From UBA8752 sp965659115 (GTDB lineage: Bacteria > Bacteroidota > Bacteroidia > Flavobacteriales_D > Sanyastnellaceae), in contig CBFHUP010000017.1 in NCBI GenBank assembly GCA_965659115.1, positions 1 to 40,703 on the forward strand: 40,703 nucleotides of DNA, given 5' to 3'. Under the pieces are notes generated by a model. The model saw only the letters and a program-made list of their open reading frames with translations, ran no database searches and was not told the DNA's origin. Shown piece by piece: positions 16,111-24,712 of the stretch (position 1 is its first letter; each line of letters begins with the position of its first letter). The translations under genes were made by a program, and so were the position numbers.

Positions 16111-17054
16111 TTTTCTATGTTTCGGTTGATTCGAGTCACGGTGTTGACCTCTTCAGGTTTTGAAAACGTCATGCCGGTCATTTGTTCATACAAAGCGATG
16201 TAACGCTGGCTGACCTCCGCCAAAAAGGCATCTGTCATCTCCGGAATTTGATCTCCTTCACGGCCCATAAAACCTCCAGCGATCAACCACTCCCTCACAA
16301 ACTCCTTACTGAGTTGAGCCTGCTGTTCACCCCGGGCTTGACGCCCCTCAAAACCATCGGCATGAAAGTATCTGCTGCTGTCAGGGGTGTGCACCTCATC
16401 CATCAACATCAATTCGCCTTCGTAGAGGCCAAATTCATACTTCGTGTCGACCAAGATTAAACCGCGGCTGGACGCCATGGCTTGGCCCCGAGCAAATAAG
16501 GCCCGAGTCACCCGTTCCATTTCAGCATACAGTTCAGCATCTACCAAACCCGACGCCAAAATCTCGGCTTCTGAAATGTCCTCATCATGGCCCTCCTCAG
16601 CCTTGGTGGCCGGAGTGATGATGGGCACATCAAAGGCATCGTGTTCGCGCATGCCCTCAGGCAAAGGCACCCCACACAACATACGCCCTCCATCCCGATA
16701 GGTACGCCATGCATGTCCCGTCAAATGCCCCCTGATGACCATCTCCAACCGAATGGGTTCGCAGCATTTCCCCACCGCCACATTCGGATCGGGGGTCGCC
16801 TCCAGCCAAACGGGAACCAGGTCTGAAACCGCATCCAACATGTGGCCTGCGAGCTGGTTCAGCACCTGGCCTTTGAACGGGATAGGGCGGGGAAGGACAA
16901 CATCAAATGCGGAAATGCGGTCACTAGCGACCATCAGCAACCTTCCATCCTCAAGGGTATGGACGTCGCGCACTTTGCCTCGGTAGAATTCTTGTTCATC
17001 CGCAAAGTGCATCCGCTGGTCAAACAAGGGCTCGGGGGCGGTTGTCGTCATCAT
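16092..17054 (-). CDS. purC: Phosphoribosylaminoimidazole-succinocarboxamide synthase (SAICAR synthetase)
   Basis: 320 residues. It catalyses the ATP-dependent joining of CAIR and aspartate in purine synthesis. It contains 'FYRGKVRDVHTL' (ATP-binding, ~24-35), 'MVASDRISAFDVVLPRPIPFKGQVLNQL' (~41-68), 'EMVIRGHLTGHAWRTY', 'LILVDTKYEFGL', 'MLMDEVHTPDSSRY' and 'SKEFVREWL', which are all standard SAICAR synthetase blocks. Two adjacent ATGs (17054 and 17051) are possible starts; the first overlaps the phoH stop as ATGA. The length is that of the longer PurC class. It is the second gene of the phoH-purC-tsaC-cca operon. Confidence 0.95.
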   Translation of the reverse strand: MMTTTAPEPLFDQRMHFADEQEFYRGKVRDVHTLEDGRLLMVASDRISAFDVVLPRPIPFKGQVLNQLAGHMLDAVSDLVPVWLEATPDPNVAVGKCCEPIRLEMVIRGHLTGHAWRTYRDGGRMLCGVPLPEGMREHDAFDVPIITPATKAEEGHDEDISEAEILASGLVDAELYAEMERVTRALFARGQAMASSRGLILVDTKYEFGLYEGELMLMDEVHTPDSSRYFHADGFEGRQARGEQQAQLSKEFVREWLIAGGFMGREGDQIPEMTDAFLAEVSQRYIALYEQMTGMTFSKPEEVNTVTRINRNIENWRRAH

Positions 17055-18115
17055 GCTTCTGGGCCTGCAATATCGTCATCATGGGGCGCGTCATCACCCT
17101 CTTCATCACGGATCCACTTTTTGGCAGGAACCTGCCCAATGGACGGCCCCATACCTCCGGAATCCCCTTGACCTTCGGCCTGTTCAAATGCTTTGATGAC
17201 CTTTTTGACCAGGTTGTGCCGCACCACATCGTCTCCGGTGAGCGTCACAAATTGAAGCCCTTCTACGTCATGGAGCACACGGCGGGCAAAACGCAATCCA
17301 CTCTCTTGACGGCGGGGCAAGTCCACTTGAGACGCATCCCCTGTGACCACAAATGTGGCAGAGCGGCCCATCCGGGTCAGGAACATCTTCATTTGGGCCA
17401 CCGTGGAATTTTGGGCCTCATCCAAAATCACAAAAGCCTTGTCCAAGGTGCGCCCCCGCATAAAGGCCAAAGGCGCAATTTCAATCACCCCTTTGTCGAG
17501 GTGGTCTGCCACCCGCTCGTAGGGAAGCATGTCCGTCAGCGCGTCGTAGAGTGGCTGCATGTAGGGGTCGAGCTTCTCTTTGAGGTCGCCAGGCAAAAAA
17601 CCGAGGTTTTCTCCTGCTTCAACAGCAGGACGGGTCAGGATGATCCGGCGCACCTTCTTTTCCTTTAAGGCCTGAACCGCCAAGGCCACTGCAGTGTATG
17701 TCTTGCCCGATCCTGCGGGCCCAATGGCGAACACCATGTCATTGTTCCGCACTGCATCCACCAATTTCCGTTGGTTGGGTGTCCGGGCCGCCACCCTCAA
17801 GCCGCCGGGGCCATAAACCAACGTATCATCCTCGGAGGCGGCCTTTTTCATGGCGACGCCATCGTCGCGCATCAGCCGCTCCAAATCATCTTCGGGCAAA
17901 GTTCCATAGCGGTCCAAATGCCAAACCAGCAGCTCCCATTTGGCAGCAAAAGCATCGAGGTCTCCCTTGGCACCAAAGGCCTTGACCTCATGGCCGCGCC
18001 CTACCAATTTGAGCTTGGGGAAGTGGGCCTTGAGCAAGGCAAATTTTCTATGGCCGGCCCCGAAAACTTCGAGCGGGGGCACGTCTGGAAGTACAAATCG
18101 TCGTTCTGAACTCAC
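17051..18115 (-). CDS. phoH: PhoH-family P-loop ATPase
   Basis: The Walker A motif 'AIGPAGSGKTYTA' and Walker B-like 'KAFVILDEAQNSTVAQMKMFLTR' identify a PhoH/PhoL-type NTPase, probably an RNA-associated ATPase. An N-terminal 'LEVFGAGHRKFALLKAHFPKLKLVGRG' segment and C-terminal 'GDASQVDLP' complete the family pattern. The open frame reaches a TTG at 18169, but family members begin just before the 'ERRFVLPDVPPLEVFG' strand, so I place the start at GTG 18115 (354 residues). The longer TTG form would be 372 residues. It is the first gene of a four-gene operon (4-nt ATGA overlap with purC), divergent from the SAM hydrolase gene. Confidence 0.9.
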   Translation of the reverse strand: MSSERRFVLPDVPPLEVFGAGHRKFALLKAHFPKLKLVGRGHEVKAFGAKGDLDAFAAKWELLVWHLDRYGTLPEDDLERLMRDDGVAMKKAASEDDTLVYGPGGLRVAARTPNQRKLVDAVRNNDMVFAIGPAGSGKTYTAVALAVQALKEKKVRRIILTRPAVEAGENLGFLPGDLKEKLDPYMQPLYDALTDMLPYERVADHLDKGVIEIAPLAFMRGRTLDKAFVILDEAQNSTVAQMKMFLTRMGRSATFVVTGDASQVDLPRRQESGLRFARRVLHDVEGLQFVTLTGDDVVRHNLVKKVIKAFEQAEGQGDSGGMGPSIGQVPAKKWIRDEEGDDAPHDDDIAGPEA

Positions 18116-18204
18116 GTTGTCAATGGAAACTGTGGGGAGGTTGTGGGATATCTCGCAGCGGAACTGCAAATCTACTCGTTCAAGATGCTGATTTTTGAAG
18201 AAGA

Positions 18205-19047
18205 ATGGAGCACACCTCTGCCGTCCCCCGCATTGTCACCCTGACTTCCGATTATGGAACGGACAGTTTGTACGCTGCTGCACTGCGAGGCGCCATCATT
18301 TCTCAGGACCCCACCATTCGTATCGTGGACATTTCTCATGGCATCCGTCCATTTGACACCAACCAAGCGGCCTTTGCGTTGCGCGCCACAGCTGAGCATT
18401 TCCCGAGGGGTACGGTGCACATCATTGCCATGAACACCAACCAAACCGGTGATTACTTGCACCGGGTCATGGAACTCGAAGGACAGTTTTATGTCGGGTT
18501 GGATGACGGTGTGTTCTCCTTGATCGCGGACCGCGCACCAGATGCCATCCACGACATCACTGTGACCTCCGAAAGCGATGTTCTGACCTTTCCGGAACGC
18601 CACATATTCGTCCAAGTAGCCTGCCATTTGGTCCAGGGTGGTGTCCCCGCTGTCATTGGCCGTCCGGCAGAGGGGTGGGTCGAAAGCGCATGGCAGCGCC
18701 CATTGATCGGTCAAGACTACGTCCAAGGCATTGTCCTGAATGTAGACACCTTTGGCAACCTCATTACCAACATTGACCAGCGCACCTTCAAAGAAGTGGG
18801 GAAGGACCGCACATTCAAAATCCCATTGCGGTCTTCCAGAATGGATGTGAACCGCATTCACCGCCAATACAGCGCTGTTCCCGATGGAGAACGCGTGGCT
18901 TTGTTCAATCACATGGGGCTCCTCGAAATCGCCATCAACCACGGCAATACTGCAGGTGGAGGAGGCGCCAGTCAGCTCTTTGGACTCAAAGCAGGCTCCA
19001 TTGTTCGGATTGAGTTTGACCCCTTGCTTCCAAATCCTACCCTGTGA
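18205..19047 (+). CDS. SAM hydroxide adenosyltransferase (S-adenosylmethionine hydrolase, DUF62 family)
   Basis: 280 residues. Family members use an activated water to split S-adenosylmethionine into adenosine and methionine. The N-terminal 'IVTLTSDYGTDSLYAAALRGAI' carries the substrate-ribose Asp of the family, and 'IVDISHGIRPFD' is the next conserved block. 'VGLDDGVFSLIA', 'GIVLNVDTFGNLITNI' and the C-terminal 'GGGGASQLFGLKAGSIVRIEF' are also standard. The ATG at 18205 is 89 nt from the proposed phoH start on the other strand. Its stop overlaps the next gene's GTG (GTGA). Confidence 0.9.
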   Translation: MEHTSAVPRIVTLTSDYGTDSLYAAALRGAIISQDPTIRIVDISHGIRPFDTNQAAFALRATAEHFPRGTVHIIAMNTNQTGDYLHRVMELEGQFYVGLDDGVFSLIADRAPDAIHDITVTSESDVLTFPERHIFVQVACHLVQGGVPAVIGRPAEGWVESAWQRPLIGQDYVQGIVLNVDTFGNLITNIDQRTFKEVGKDRTFKIPLRSSRMDVNRIHRQYSAVPDGERVALFNHMGLLEIAINHGNTAGGGGASQLFGLKAGSIVRIEFDPLLPNPTL

Positions 19048-19337
19048 TTGTCCGCATCGTCCACATGGAATTTCTCCCCGAGAAGAAATCGGAGTTTTTG
19101 ATGCTCTTTGAACGGCACAAAGCGGACATTGCGTCGCAACCAGGCTGTCGCGATTTGAAACTCGTCCAAGATGAAACGCAACCTGCATGCATCAGCACGG
19201 TGAGCATGTGGGACGCCCAAGAAGACCTTGACGCCTACCGCAAGAGCGCATTGTTTGCAGAGGTTTGGCCTGCCACTAAAGCCCTTTTTGCAGCACCTCC
19301 CACCGCACACAGTCATACCGTGCTCTGGGCTTCATAA
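19044..19337 (+). CDS. Antibiotic biosynthesis monooxygenase (ABM/YgiN-like) domain protein
   Basis: 97 residues with a ferredoxin-like dimeric alpha/beta-barrel pattern: 'IVRIVHMEFLPEKKSEFLMLFE', 'IASQPGCRDLKLVQDE' and 'STVSMWDAQEDLDAYRKSALFAEVW', the last with the family's '..W.s...l..y..s..f' layout. I chose the GTG start at 19044, which overlaps the upstream stop, because the ATG at 19065 would remove the first beta strand. Such proteins act as small quinol monooxygenases or haem-related or stand-alone stress proteins; the substrate cannot be read from the sequence. Confidence 0.82.
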   Translation: MIVRIVHMEFLPEKKSEFLMLFERHKADIASQPGCRDLKLVQDETQPACISTVSMWDAQEDLDAYRKSALFAEVWPATKALFAAPPTAHSHTVLWAS

Positions 19338-19352
19338 TTTCGAACTGCATTC

Positions 19353-20084
19353 ATGACCGCCCTTTATAAAAAAGAACTTCGCGCCTTTCTGTCTTCCACC
19401 ATTGGAACGGTGGTCCTCGGGGTCTTCCTGCTGATGGGAGGATTGTTTCATTGGGTCTTTCCAGGTCAATGGAACCTCTTATCCAACGGCATCGCAGAAA
19501 TGAACGCGTTTTTCCTTTTCACGCCATGGATCTTGATGTTTCTGATCCCGGCCGTTACCATGAGGTCGATTCCCGAGGAACGCAGCCAAGGAACTTTAGA
19601 ATTGTTGCTCACGCATCCGCTGGATCCTCGCCGCATCATACTGGCCAAGTTTTTCGCCGGACTCACCTTGGTCTGCATCGCCCTCGTCCCCACGCTGTTT
19701 GGTTTTGCCATTCTGCATGAGTTAGGGAATCCTCCAGGCAACATCGACAGCGGAGCTGTGGTGGCGGGCTATTTGGGGCTGGTCCTTCTTGGCGGCGCCT
19801 TTGTCGCAACAGGGTTGGCCGCATCAGCGCGCACCGAGAGTCAAATTGTCGCCTTCCTCACCACAGCCTTGGCCTGCCTCATCATGTATTACGGCCCCGC
19901 AGCATTGGGCTCGTATGACCTGTTTGGACAATGGGACCATGTCATCCAATGGTGCGCCATGGAAACCCACTTCAGGTCCATTGGTACAGGTGTTGTCGTG
20001 GTATCAGATCTGCTGTGGTTCTGTGCCTACATGGCCATCGCATTGGCCATCGCACAGTTCCAAATTCAACCCGGAAAGTCATGA
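19353..20084 (+). CDS. gldF: Gliding motility ABC transporter permease GldF
   Basis: 243 residues, an ABC-2 type permease with about six membrane segments. The first is 'TIGTVVLGVFLLMGGLFHWVF', after the GldF-typical start 'LYKKELRAFLSS'. 'AEMNAFFLFTPWILMFLIPAVTMRSIPEERSQGTLELLLTHP' is the highly conserved GldF block, here with Phe and Pro patterns intact. With GldA (the ATPase, not in the window) and GldG it forms the ABC transporter needed for Flavobacterium gliding. The stop overlaps the gldG start as ATGA, the usual gldFG arrangement. Confidence 0.95.
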   Translation: MTALYKKELRAFLSSTIGTVVLGVFLLMGGLFHWVFPGQWNLLSNGIAEMNAFFLFTPWILMFLIPAVTMRSIPEERSQGTLELLLTHPLDPRRIILAKFFAGLTLVCIALVPTLFGFAILHELGNPPGNIDSGAVVAGYLGLVLLGGAFVATGLAASARTESQIVAFLTTALACLIMYYGPAALGSYDLFGQWDHVIQWCAMETHFRSIGTGVVVVSDLLWFCAYMAIALAIAQFQIQPGKS

Positions 20085-21853
20085 GCACGGCTACATTCCT
20101 CCAAAAGCTCAACCGCGGCGGGTGGCGCTCAGCTTTGATCGCTGTCGGACTTTTGGCCACCATAGGCCAATGGGGCTGGCGCTTCGATGTGACCGAGGAC
20201 CGGCGCCACAGTCTGACCAGCGCCACCGAAAGCATGCTTCAAACCATCGAAGCAGGCGAAGATGAAGTGCTCATTCGCTGTTACCTCGAGGGCGATTTTC
20301 CGGCCCGCTACCGGCGTCTTTCCGACGAAATCAAAAGCAAACTGCGAACGTTCGCTAAGCAAAGCGGGGGCAAGGTGCGCTGGGACTTCATCGATGTGGC
20401 CGCCAGTGGGGACGAAAAAACCATAGGCGAAACTGAACTTGCCTTGTACAAACAAGGCCTCAGGTTTACCCGTGTGGCTTATCGCGAAAACGGGATCACT
20501 GCGTTCCAAAACGTCTGGCCCTGCGCCATGGTCACCGTGCAAGGGGTGGACTACCCGGTTCAATTTCTTCGGTCCGAAACCATGGAGCCCGACGAAGTCA
20601 TGGTGCAGAATGCCATCAACCAAGTGGAATTCACATTGGGCCAGGCCATCCGACTTGGCATGCGCCAACGGCGGCCTGTGGTCGGCATTCTCCAAGGGCA
20701 TGGCTGCTGGAAACCGGCGGAAACCGCCGACTTCACCAACACACTTGCCGAGACTGCCGACGTCATCGACGTACAGCTCGACGGCAGCGTCGACGCCCTG
20801 TGCGAAAAGATTGAAGGTCGGCCGCTGCGCCAACCCAAATTCGACGCCCTGATTGTAGCGGGTCCGGATTCGACATTCAGCCAGCGCGACAAACTGCTGT
20901 TGGATCAGTACCTCATGAACGGCGGACGCATGCTGTGGTTGATGGACCCCCTAGTCACCAACAGAGACAGCATCGCATCCCAACAATTCACCATGGCCAC
21001 AACCCGAGAAATCGGAGTGTTTGACATGCTCTTCCACTATGGAGCGCGGCTCAATCGGAACATGGTACTCGACGCACAGTGCGCCCCCATTATGCTCAAT
21101 GCAGGGCCCATGGGAGACCACAGAAACATGCAGATGTTCAGCTGGTACTTTGCCCCTGTAGCCCTGTCCACTCCCGACGCCCATCCGATTTGTGCCAACC
21201 TCGATCCGGTCCACTTCGACTTTGCAGGATCAATCGACCCTGTCAATGCACGCCAAGGCTTAGAGGCTACTGTATTGCTGTCCACTTCACGGCGTTCTTT
21301 GGCTTACAACGCCCCCGTTCGGGTAGGGGCCAGTGTGGTTGAATTGCCTCCAGAACACTTTGAAACCGGCCGCACGGAAGGCTTTCCCCTCGCCGTCTTG
21401 CTAGAGGGACAGTTCGACAGCTTTTATGCCCTCCGTCTGGGAGAGGCGATGCGAGAAGACCCCGATTTTGCCTTTAACTCCTCGACAGACAACGGACAAC
21501 TCATCGTGGTCGCCGATGCTGACTTCATCCGCAATGATGTCCGCTATACAGAACAAGGCGTCACCCCCATGCCACTGGGGTTCGATCGCTTGTCAGGTCA
21601 GGTCATCTACGACAACAAGGAGTGGCTTCTCAATGCTGTGAGCTATTTGTTGGACGATGCCGCGCAAATCAGCCTCCGCTCCAGAAGCATTGCCTTCAGA
21701 CCATTGGATGAAGCCCGAATCAGGGGCAACGAAAACGGATGGTCCATGTTGGCCGTCGGAGGGCCCATCGCTTCTGTATTGGCCTTAGGTTGGTTGCTTT
21801 CCATTCTGAGAAAGCGCCGTTGGACGCATTCCCATTCCCCCGCAAGCACATGA
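20081..21853 (+). CDS. gldG: Gliding motility-associated ABC transporter substrate-binding protein GldG
   Basis: The ATG at 20081 (ATGA overlap with gldF) gives 590 residues. An N-terminal membrane anchor (ALIAVGLLATIGQWGWRFDVTEDRRHSLT) is followed by a large periplasmic part with the GldG blocks 'LIRCYLEGDFPARYRRL', 'ENGITAFQNVWPCAMV' and 'LLLDQYLMNGGRMLWLMDP'. A C-terminal membrane helix closes the protein (AVGGPIASVLALGWLLSILRKRR). The frame continues upstream of 20081 only as a shadow of gldF. It acts with GldF in the gliding-associated ABC system. The next gene overlaps its stop by 4 nt. Confidence 0.94.
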   Translation: MSTATFLQKLNRGGWRSALIAVGLLATIGQWGWRFDVTEDRRHSLTSATESMLQTIEAGEDEVLIRCYLEGDFPARYRRLSDEIKSKLRTFAKQSGGKVRWDFIDVAASGDEKTIGETELALYKQGLRFTRVAYRENGITAFQNVWPCAMVTVQGVDYPVQFLRSETMEPDEVMVQNAINQVEFTLGQAIRLGMRQRRPVVGILQGHGCWKPAETADFTNTLAETADVIDVQLDGSVDALCEKIEGRPLRQPKFDALIVAGPDSTFSQRDKLLLDQYLMNGGRMLWLMDPLVTNRDSIASQQFTMATTREIGVFDMLFHYGARLNRNMVLDAQCAPIMLNAGPMGDHRNMQMFSWYFAPVALSTPDAHPICANLDPVHFDFAGSIDPVNARQGLEATVLLSTSRRSLAYNAPVRVGASVVELPPEHFETGRTEGFPLAVLLEGQFDSFYALRLGEAMREDPDFAFNSSTDNGQLIVVADADFIRNDVRYTEQGVTPMPLGFDRLSGQVIYDNKEWLLNAVSYLLDDAAQISLRSRSIAFRPLDEARIRGNENGWSMLAVGGPIASVLALGWLLSILRKRRWTHSHSPAST

Positions 21854-22896
21854 AACGCATAGCCTTTCCCACCGTGGTCATGGTGCTCTTTGCCATTGGC
21901 GCTTACACGGCCTTTTCTCCGGAGTCTGGGAGCCTCGATGCCGACAACAGCACCCATTTCGCGGTAGCCGATACCGCTGCCGTTGTCAAGGTCCGGATCG
22001 CCGACATCAATGGACGCGTAGCTGTCGTGGAAAGGGTGCCCGAGCACCCCTTAGGGCTGTGGAGCTTAAATGGCCGGTACCCGGCGCGTAAGGACGCCAC
22101 CGACCTGTTACTCAAGACTTTTAAGCGCATTTCAGTGCGTCAACCGGTCAGGGCCTCTGCCAAAGCTGGCGTGCTCAAGATGATGGCCGCAGCAGGCAAA
22201 AGGGTCGACATTTTCACCGAAGACAGCAACACGCCTGTCAAAACATGGTTCATAGGAACCCCCACCCAAAGCCACACGGGCACACACATGCTCTTGGAGC
22301 TGCCAGAAACCGGGCGCGCAGAAACGCCGTACATAACTCATATAGAAGGATTTACAGGATTCCTGTCCACGCGATTCTTCACCGACGAAAACGAATGGCG
22401 CTACACCGGAGTCTACGAGTCCAACGCCGATGAAATAGAAACCATCACCGCCATTCCACTCGACGACATCGGTGCGTCTGCAACCCTCCGTTGGAACGAG
22501 CAAGGCGACCAGGTTATCGCCGAGCACAATGGCCAAAAGTTGGCACTGCCTCAACGCATGCTCAGGGACCAATGGCTGCGGTTCAAAAAAGTCCACGTCG
22601 AAACATGGAACAGCCACCTGAGCGCAGAAGCCCAAGACAGCCTCCGTTCCAGCCCCAAGGCCTGGCAAATCAATGTCCATTACAAAGACGGACGTGAAGC
22701 CAACCTCGACTTGCATTGGAAGGCCCCCATCATGGAAGAGTACGACACCGAAGGACGCCTGTTGCCCCACGATGGAAGCCGCATGTATGCGGTCCATAAA
22801 GGCGAATGTGCTTTGGTACAGACCTTTGTTTTTAATCCGATTCTGGACTTCTGGCGCGCTCTGCCCCAGCTGGGAATGCAATCCTCCAACCCATGA
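21850..22896 (+). CDS. DUF4340-like protein of the gldFG operon
   Basis: The ATG at 21850, overlapping the gldG stop, gives 348 residues. An N-terminal membrane segment or signal anchor (residues ~1-22, RIAFPTVVMVLFAIGAYTAF) precedes a soluble exported part. The latter has 'KVRIADINGRVAVVERV' and 'PVKTWFIGTPTQSHTGTHMLL', patterns seen in DUF4340 proteins that commonly sit beside GldG-like ABC components. Function is unknown; the location suggests an accessory of the GldFG transporter. The stop overlaps the thiolase ATG. Confidence 0.75.
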   Translation: MKRIAFPTVVMVLFAIGAYTAFSPESGSLDADNSTHFAVADTAAVVKVRIADINGRVAVVERVPEHPLGLWSLNGRYPARKDATDLLLKTFKRISVRQPVRASAKAGVLKMMAAAGKRVDIFTEDSNTPVKTWFIGTPTQSHTGTHMLLELPETGRAETPYITHIEGFTGFLSTRFFTDENEWRYTGVYESNADEIETITAIPLDDIGASATLRWNEQGDQVIAEHNGQKLALPQRMLRDQWLRFKKVHVETWNSHLSAEAQDSLRSSPKAWQINVHYKDGREANLDLHWKAPIMEEYDTEGRLLPHDGSRMYAVHKGECALVQTFVFNPILDFWRALPQLGMQSSNP

Positions 22897-24107
22897 ACGC
22901 TTTTCTGATCGACGGCATTCGAACCCCCATCGGCAAGTTCGGAGGGACACTGGCTCCCATCAGGGCCGACGACCTCGCAGCACACGTCATTCGATCCTTG
23001 ATGGCGCGACACCCCGAACTGGATGCTGCGCACGTCGATGACGTCTTACTGGGATGCGCCAACCAAGCCGGCGAAGACAACCGCAACGTCGCCCGCATGG
23101 CGCTGCTCTTGGCAGGCCTGCCCCATACGGTTCCAGGCGAAACCATCAACCGTCTGTGCGCTTCGGGCATGGCCGCCACCGTCCATGCTGCAAGGGCACT
23201 TCACATGGGGGACGCTCAAGTGATGGTCGCTGGAGGCGTAGAACACATGACACGCGGCCCATGGGTCATGAGCAAGGCCAGTACTGCATTTGGCCGCGAC
23301 TCACAGATGCACGACACCAGTTTTGGATGGCGTTTCATCAACCCTAAACTGGATGCGCTCTATGGAACCGAGGGGATGGGTTCCACTGCAGAAAATCTCG
23401 TGGACCTTCACAGCATCAGCAGGGCTGACCAAGACCGTTTTGCTGCCTGGTCACAGAACAAAGCACAGGCCGCCCAAGAGGCCGGAAACTTTGAAGAAGA
23501 AATCGCCCCCGTGCACATTCCACGCCGCAAGCAAGAAGACCTCGTCTTTGCTGAAGACGAGTTCATCAGGGCAGGCACCACTGCAGAAATCCTGTCCAAA
23601 CTCAGGCCCGCATTCCGAAAAGAAGGCGGTTCCGTCACGGCAGGAAACAGCAGCGGATTAAACGACGGCGCCTGTGCGTTGCTGCTCGCCAGTGAAGCCG
23701 GTATCCAACAATGGGACCTCCAACCACTCGCCCGCATTGTCTCCAGTGCAGTCGTAGGGGTGGAGCCTCGCATCATGGGCATAGGTCCAGTGGAGGCCTC
23801 CAAAAAAGCACTGCACAAGGCAGGACTCCAATTGGAGGAGATGAACCACATCGAGCTCAACGAAGCCTTTGCAGCCCAAGCACTCGCCTGCACCCGCTCC
23901 TTAGGCCTCCGCGACGATGACCCACGCATCAACCCCCAAGGGGGCGCCATCGCCATAGGCCACCCGCTGGGCATGACGGGCGCTAGGCTCCTCCTCACAG
24001 CAGCCCGACAGCTCAACAAAACAGGAGGCAGGTATGCCCTCGTCACCCTATGCATCGGAGTAGGACAGGGGTACGCGACCATTTTGGAGAATCCCAACGC
24101 CGCATGA
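22893..24107 (+). CDS. Acetyl-CoA acyltransferase, 3-oxoadipyl-CoA thiolase-like (PaaJ/PcaF type)
   Basis: 404 residues, a full-length thiolase. The acyl-accepting Cys is C89 in 'NRLCASGMAA', the catalytic His is H357 in 'GGAIAIGHPLGMTG', and the second Cys is C387 in 'TLCIGVGQG'. 'ELNEAFAAQ' is also present. The blocks 'EHMTRGPWVMSKASTAFGR', 'DTSFGWRFINPKLDALYG' and 'GSTAENLVD' resemble the PcaF/PaaJ subfamily that cleaves 3-oxoadipyl-CoA. That assignment is strengthened by a PaaY-type gene immediately downstream (ATGA overlap). A general beta-oxidation thiolase cannot be excluded. It is embedded in the gldFG run, which has no obvious pathway link. Confidence 0.88.
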   Translation: MNAFLIDGIRTPIGKFGGTLAPIRADDLAAHVIRSLMARHPELDAAHVDDVLLGCANQAGEDNRNVARMALLLAGLPHTVPGETINRLCASGMAATVHAARALHMGDAQVMVAGGVEHMTRGPWVMSKASTAFGRDSQMHDTSFGWRFINPKLDALYGTEGMGSTAENLVDLHSISRADQDRFAAWSQNKAQAAQEAGNFEEEIAPVHIPRRKQEDLVFAEDEFIRAGTTAEILSKLRPAFRKEGGSVTAGNSSGLNDGACALLLASEAGIQQWDLQPLARIVSSAVVGVEPRIMGIGPVEASKKALHKAGLQLEEMNHIELNEAFAAQALACTRSLGLRDDDPRINPQGGAIAIGHPLGMTGARLLLTAARQLNKTGGRYALVTLCIGVGQGYATILENPNAA

Positions 24108-24703
24108 TCCAGTCATTCAAAGGCATGGTGCCCGTGGTGCATCCGACTGCGTTTGTCCACCCACAAGCCACGGTCATAGGGCATGTCACCATTGGTGCGC
24201 ATTGTTTCATTGGCGCGGGAGCTGTGCTCCGAGGCGATTGGGGGCGGATTGAGCTCGCAGAGGGATGCAACGTTCAGGAAAACTGCGTAGTCCACATGTT
24301 TCCCGGTACGACTGTAAAGCTCGAAGAAGGGGCCCACGTCGGGCATGGAGCCGTCATACACGGGGCCCATTTGGGGAGTCAATGCCTCATCGGCATGAAT
24401 GCTGTGGTCATGGACGATGTGCACGTCGGAGAAGGGTGCATCGTCGGCGCGCTGTCCTTCATCAAAGCGGGCAGCGAATGGCCAGAACGCCGCATCATTG
24501 CGGGGAATCCCGCCCAAGACGTCGGCCCAGTCTCAGATGCCATGCACGCCCACAAGGTGGAAGGCACTGGCATTTATCAAGGCCTACCCGCCGATTGTCA
24601 CTCGGCATTAATGGAAACAGAGCCATTGACAGAGGTTCCCTCCAACCGGCCTGAGACATTCCCGACGTTCGAGACCTGGCAGAAACGCAGAAAACGCGGC
24701 TAA
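24104..24703 (+). CDS. paaY: PaaY-type hexapeptide-repeat protein (gamma-carbonic-anhydrase-like thioesterase)
   Basis: 199 residues, almost the length of E. coli PaaY. It is a left-handed beta-helix protein with hexapeptide repeats through residues ~12-140. PaaY-like blocks are 'VHPTAFVHPQATVIGHVTIG', 'VLRGDWGRIELAEGCNVQENCVVHMFPG' and 'HVGHGAVIHGAHLGSQCLIGMNAVVMDDV'. The His residues in HMFPG and HVGHG are the expected metal ligands of gamma-class carbonic anhydrase-like proteins. The C-terminal 'YQGLPADCHSALMETEPLTEV' also resembles the PaaY tail. PaaY proteins act as thioesterases that rescue CoA from dead-end phenylacetate intermediates. The ATG overlaps the thiolase stop. Confidence 0.82.
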   Translation: MIQSFKGMVPVVHPTAFVHPQATVIGHVTIGAHCFIGAGAVLRGDWGRIELAEGCNVQENCVVHMFPGTTVKLEEGAHVGHGAVIHGAHLGSQCLIGMNAVVMDDVHVGEGCIVGALSFIKAGSEWPERRIIAGNPAQDVGPVSDAMHAHKVEGTGIYQGLPADCHSALMETEPLTEVPSNRPETFPTFETWQKRRKRG

Positions 24704-24712
24704 TTCCACGTC

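Noticed and set aside
18172..19188. 338-codon minus-strand frame opposite the SAM hydrolase gene
   Set aside because: The plus strand encodes a clear full-length SAM hydrolase and ABM protein; the antisense translation has no recognisable feature.
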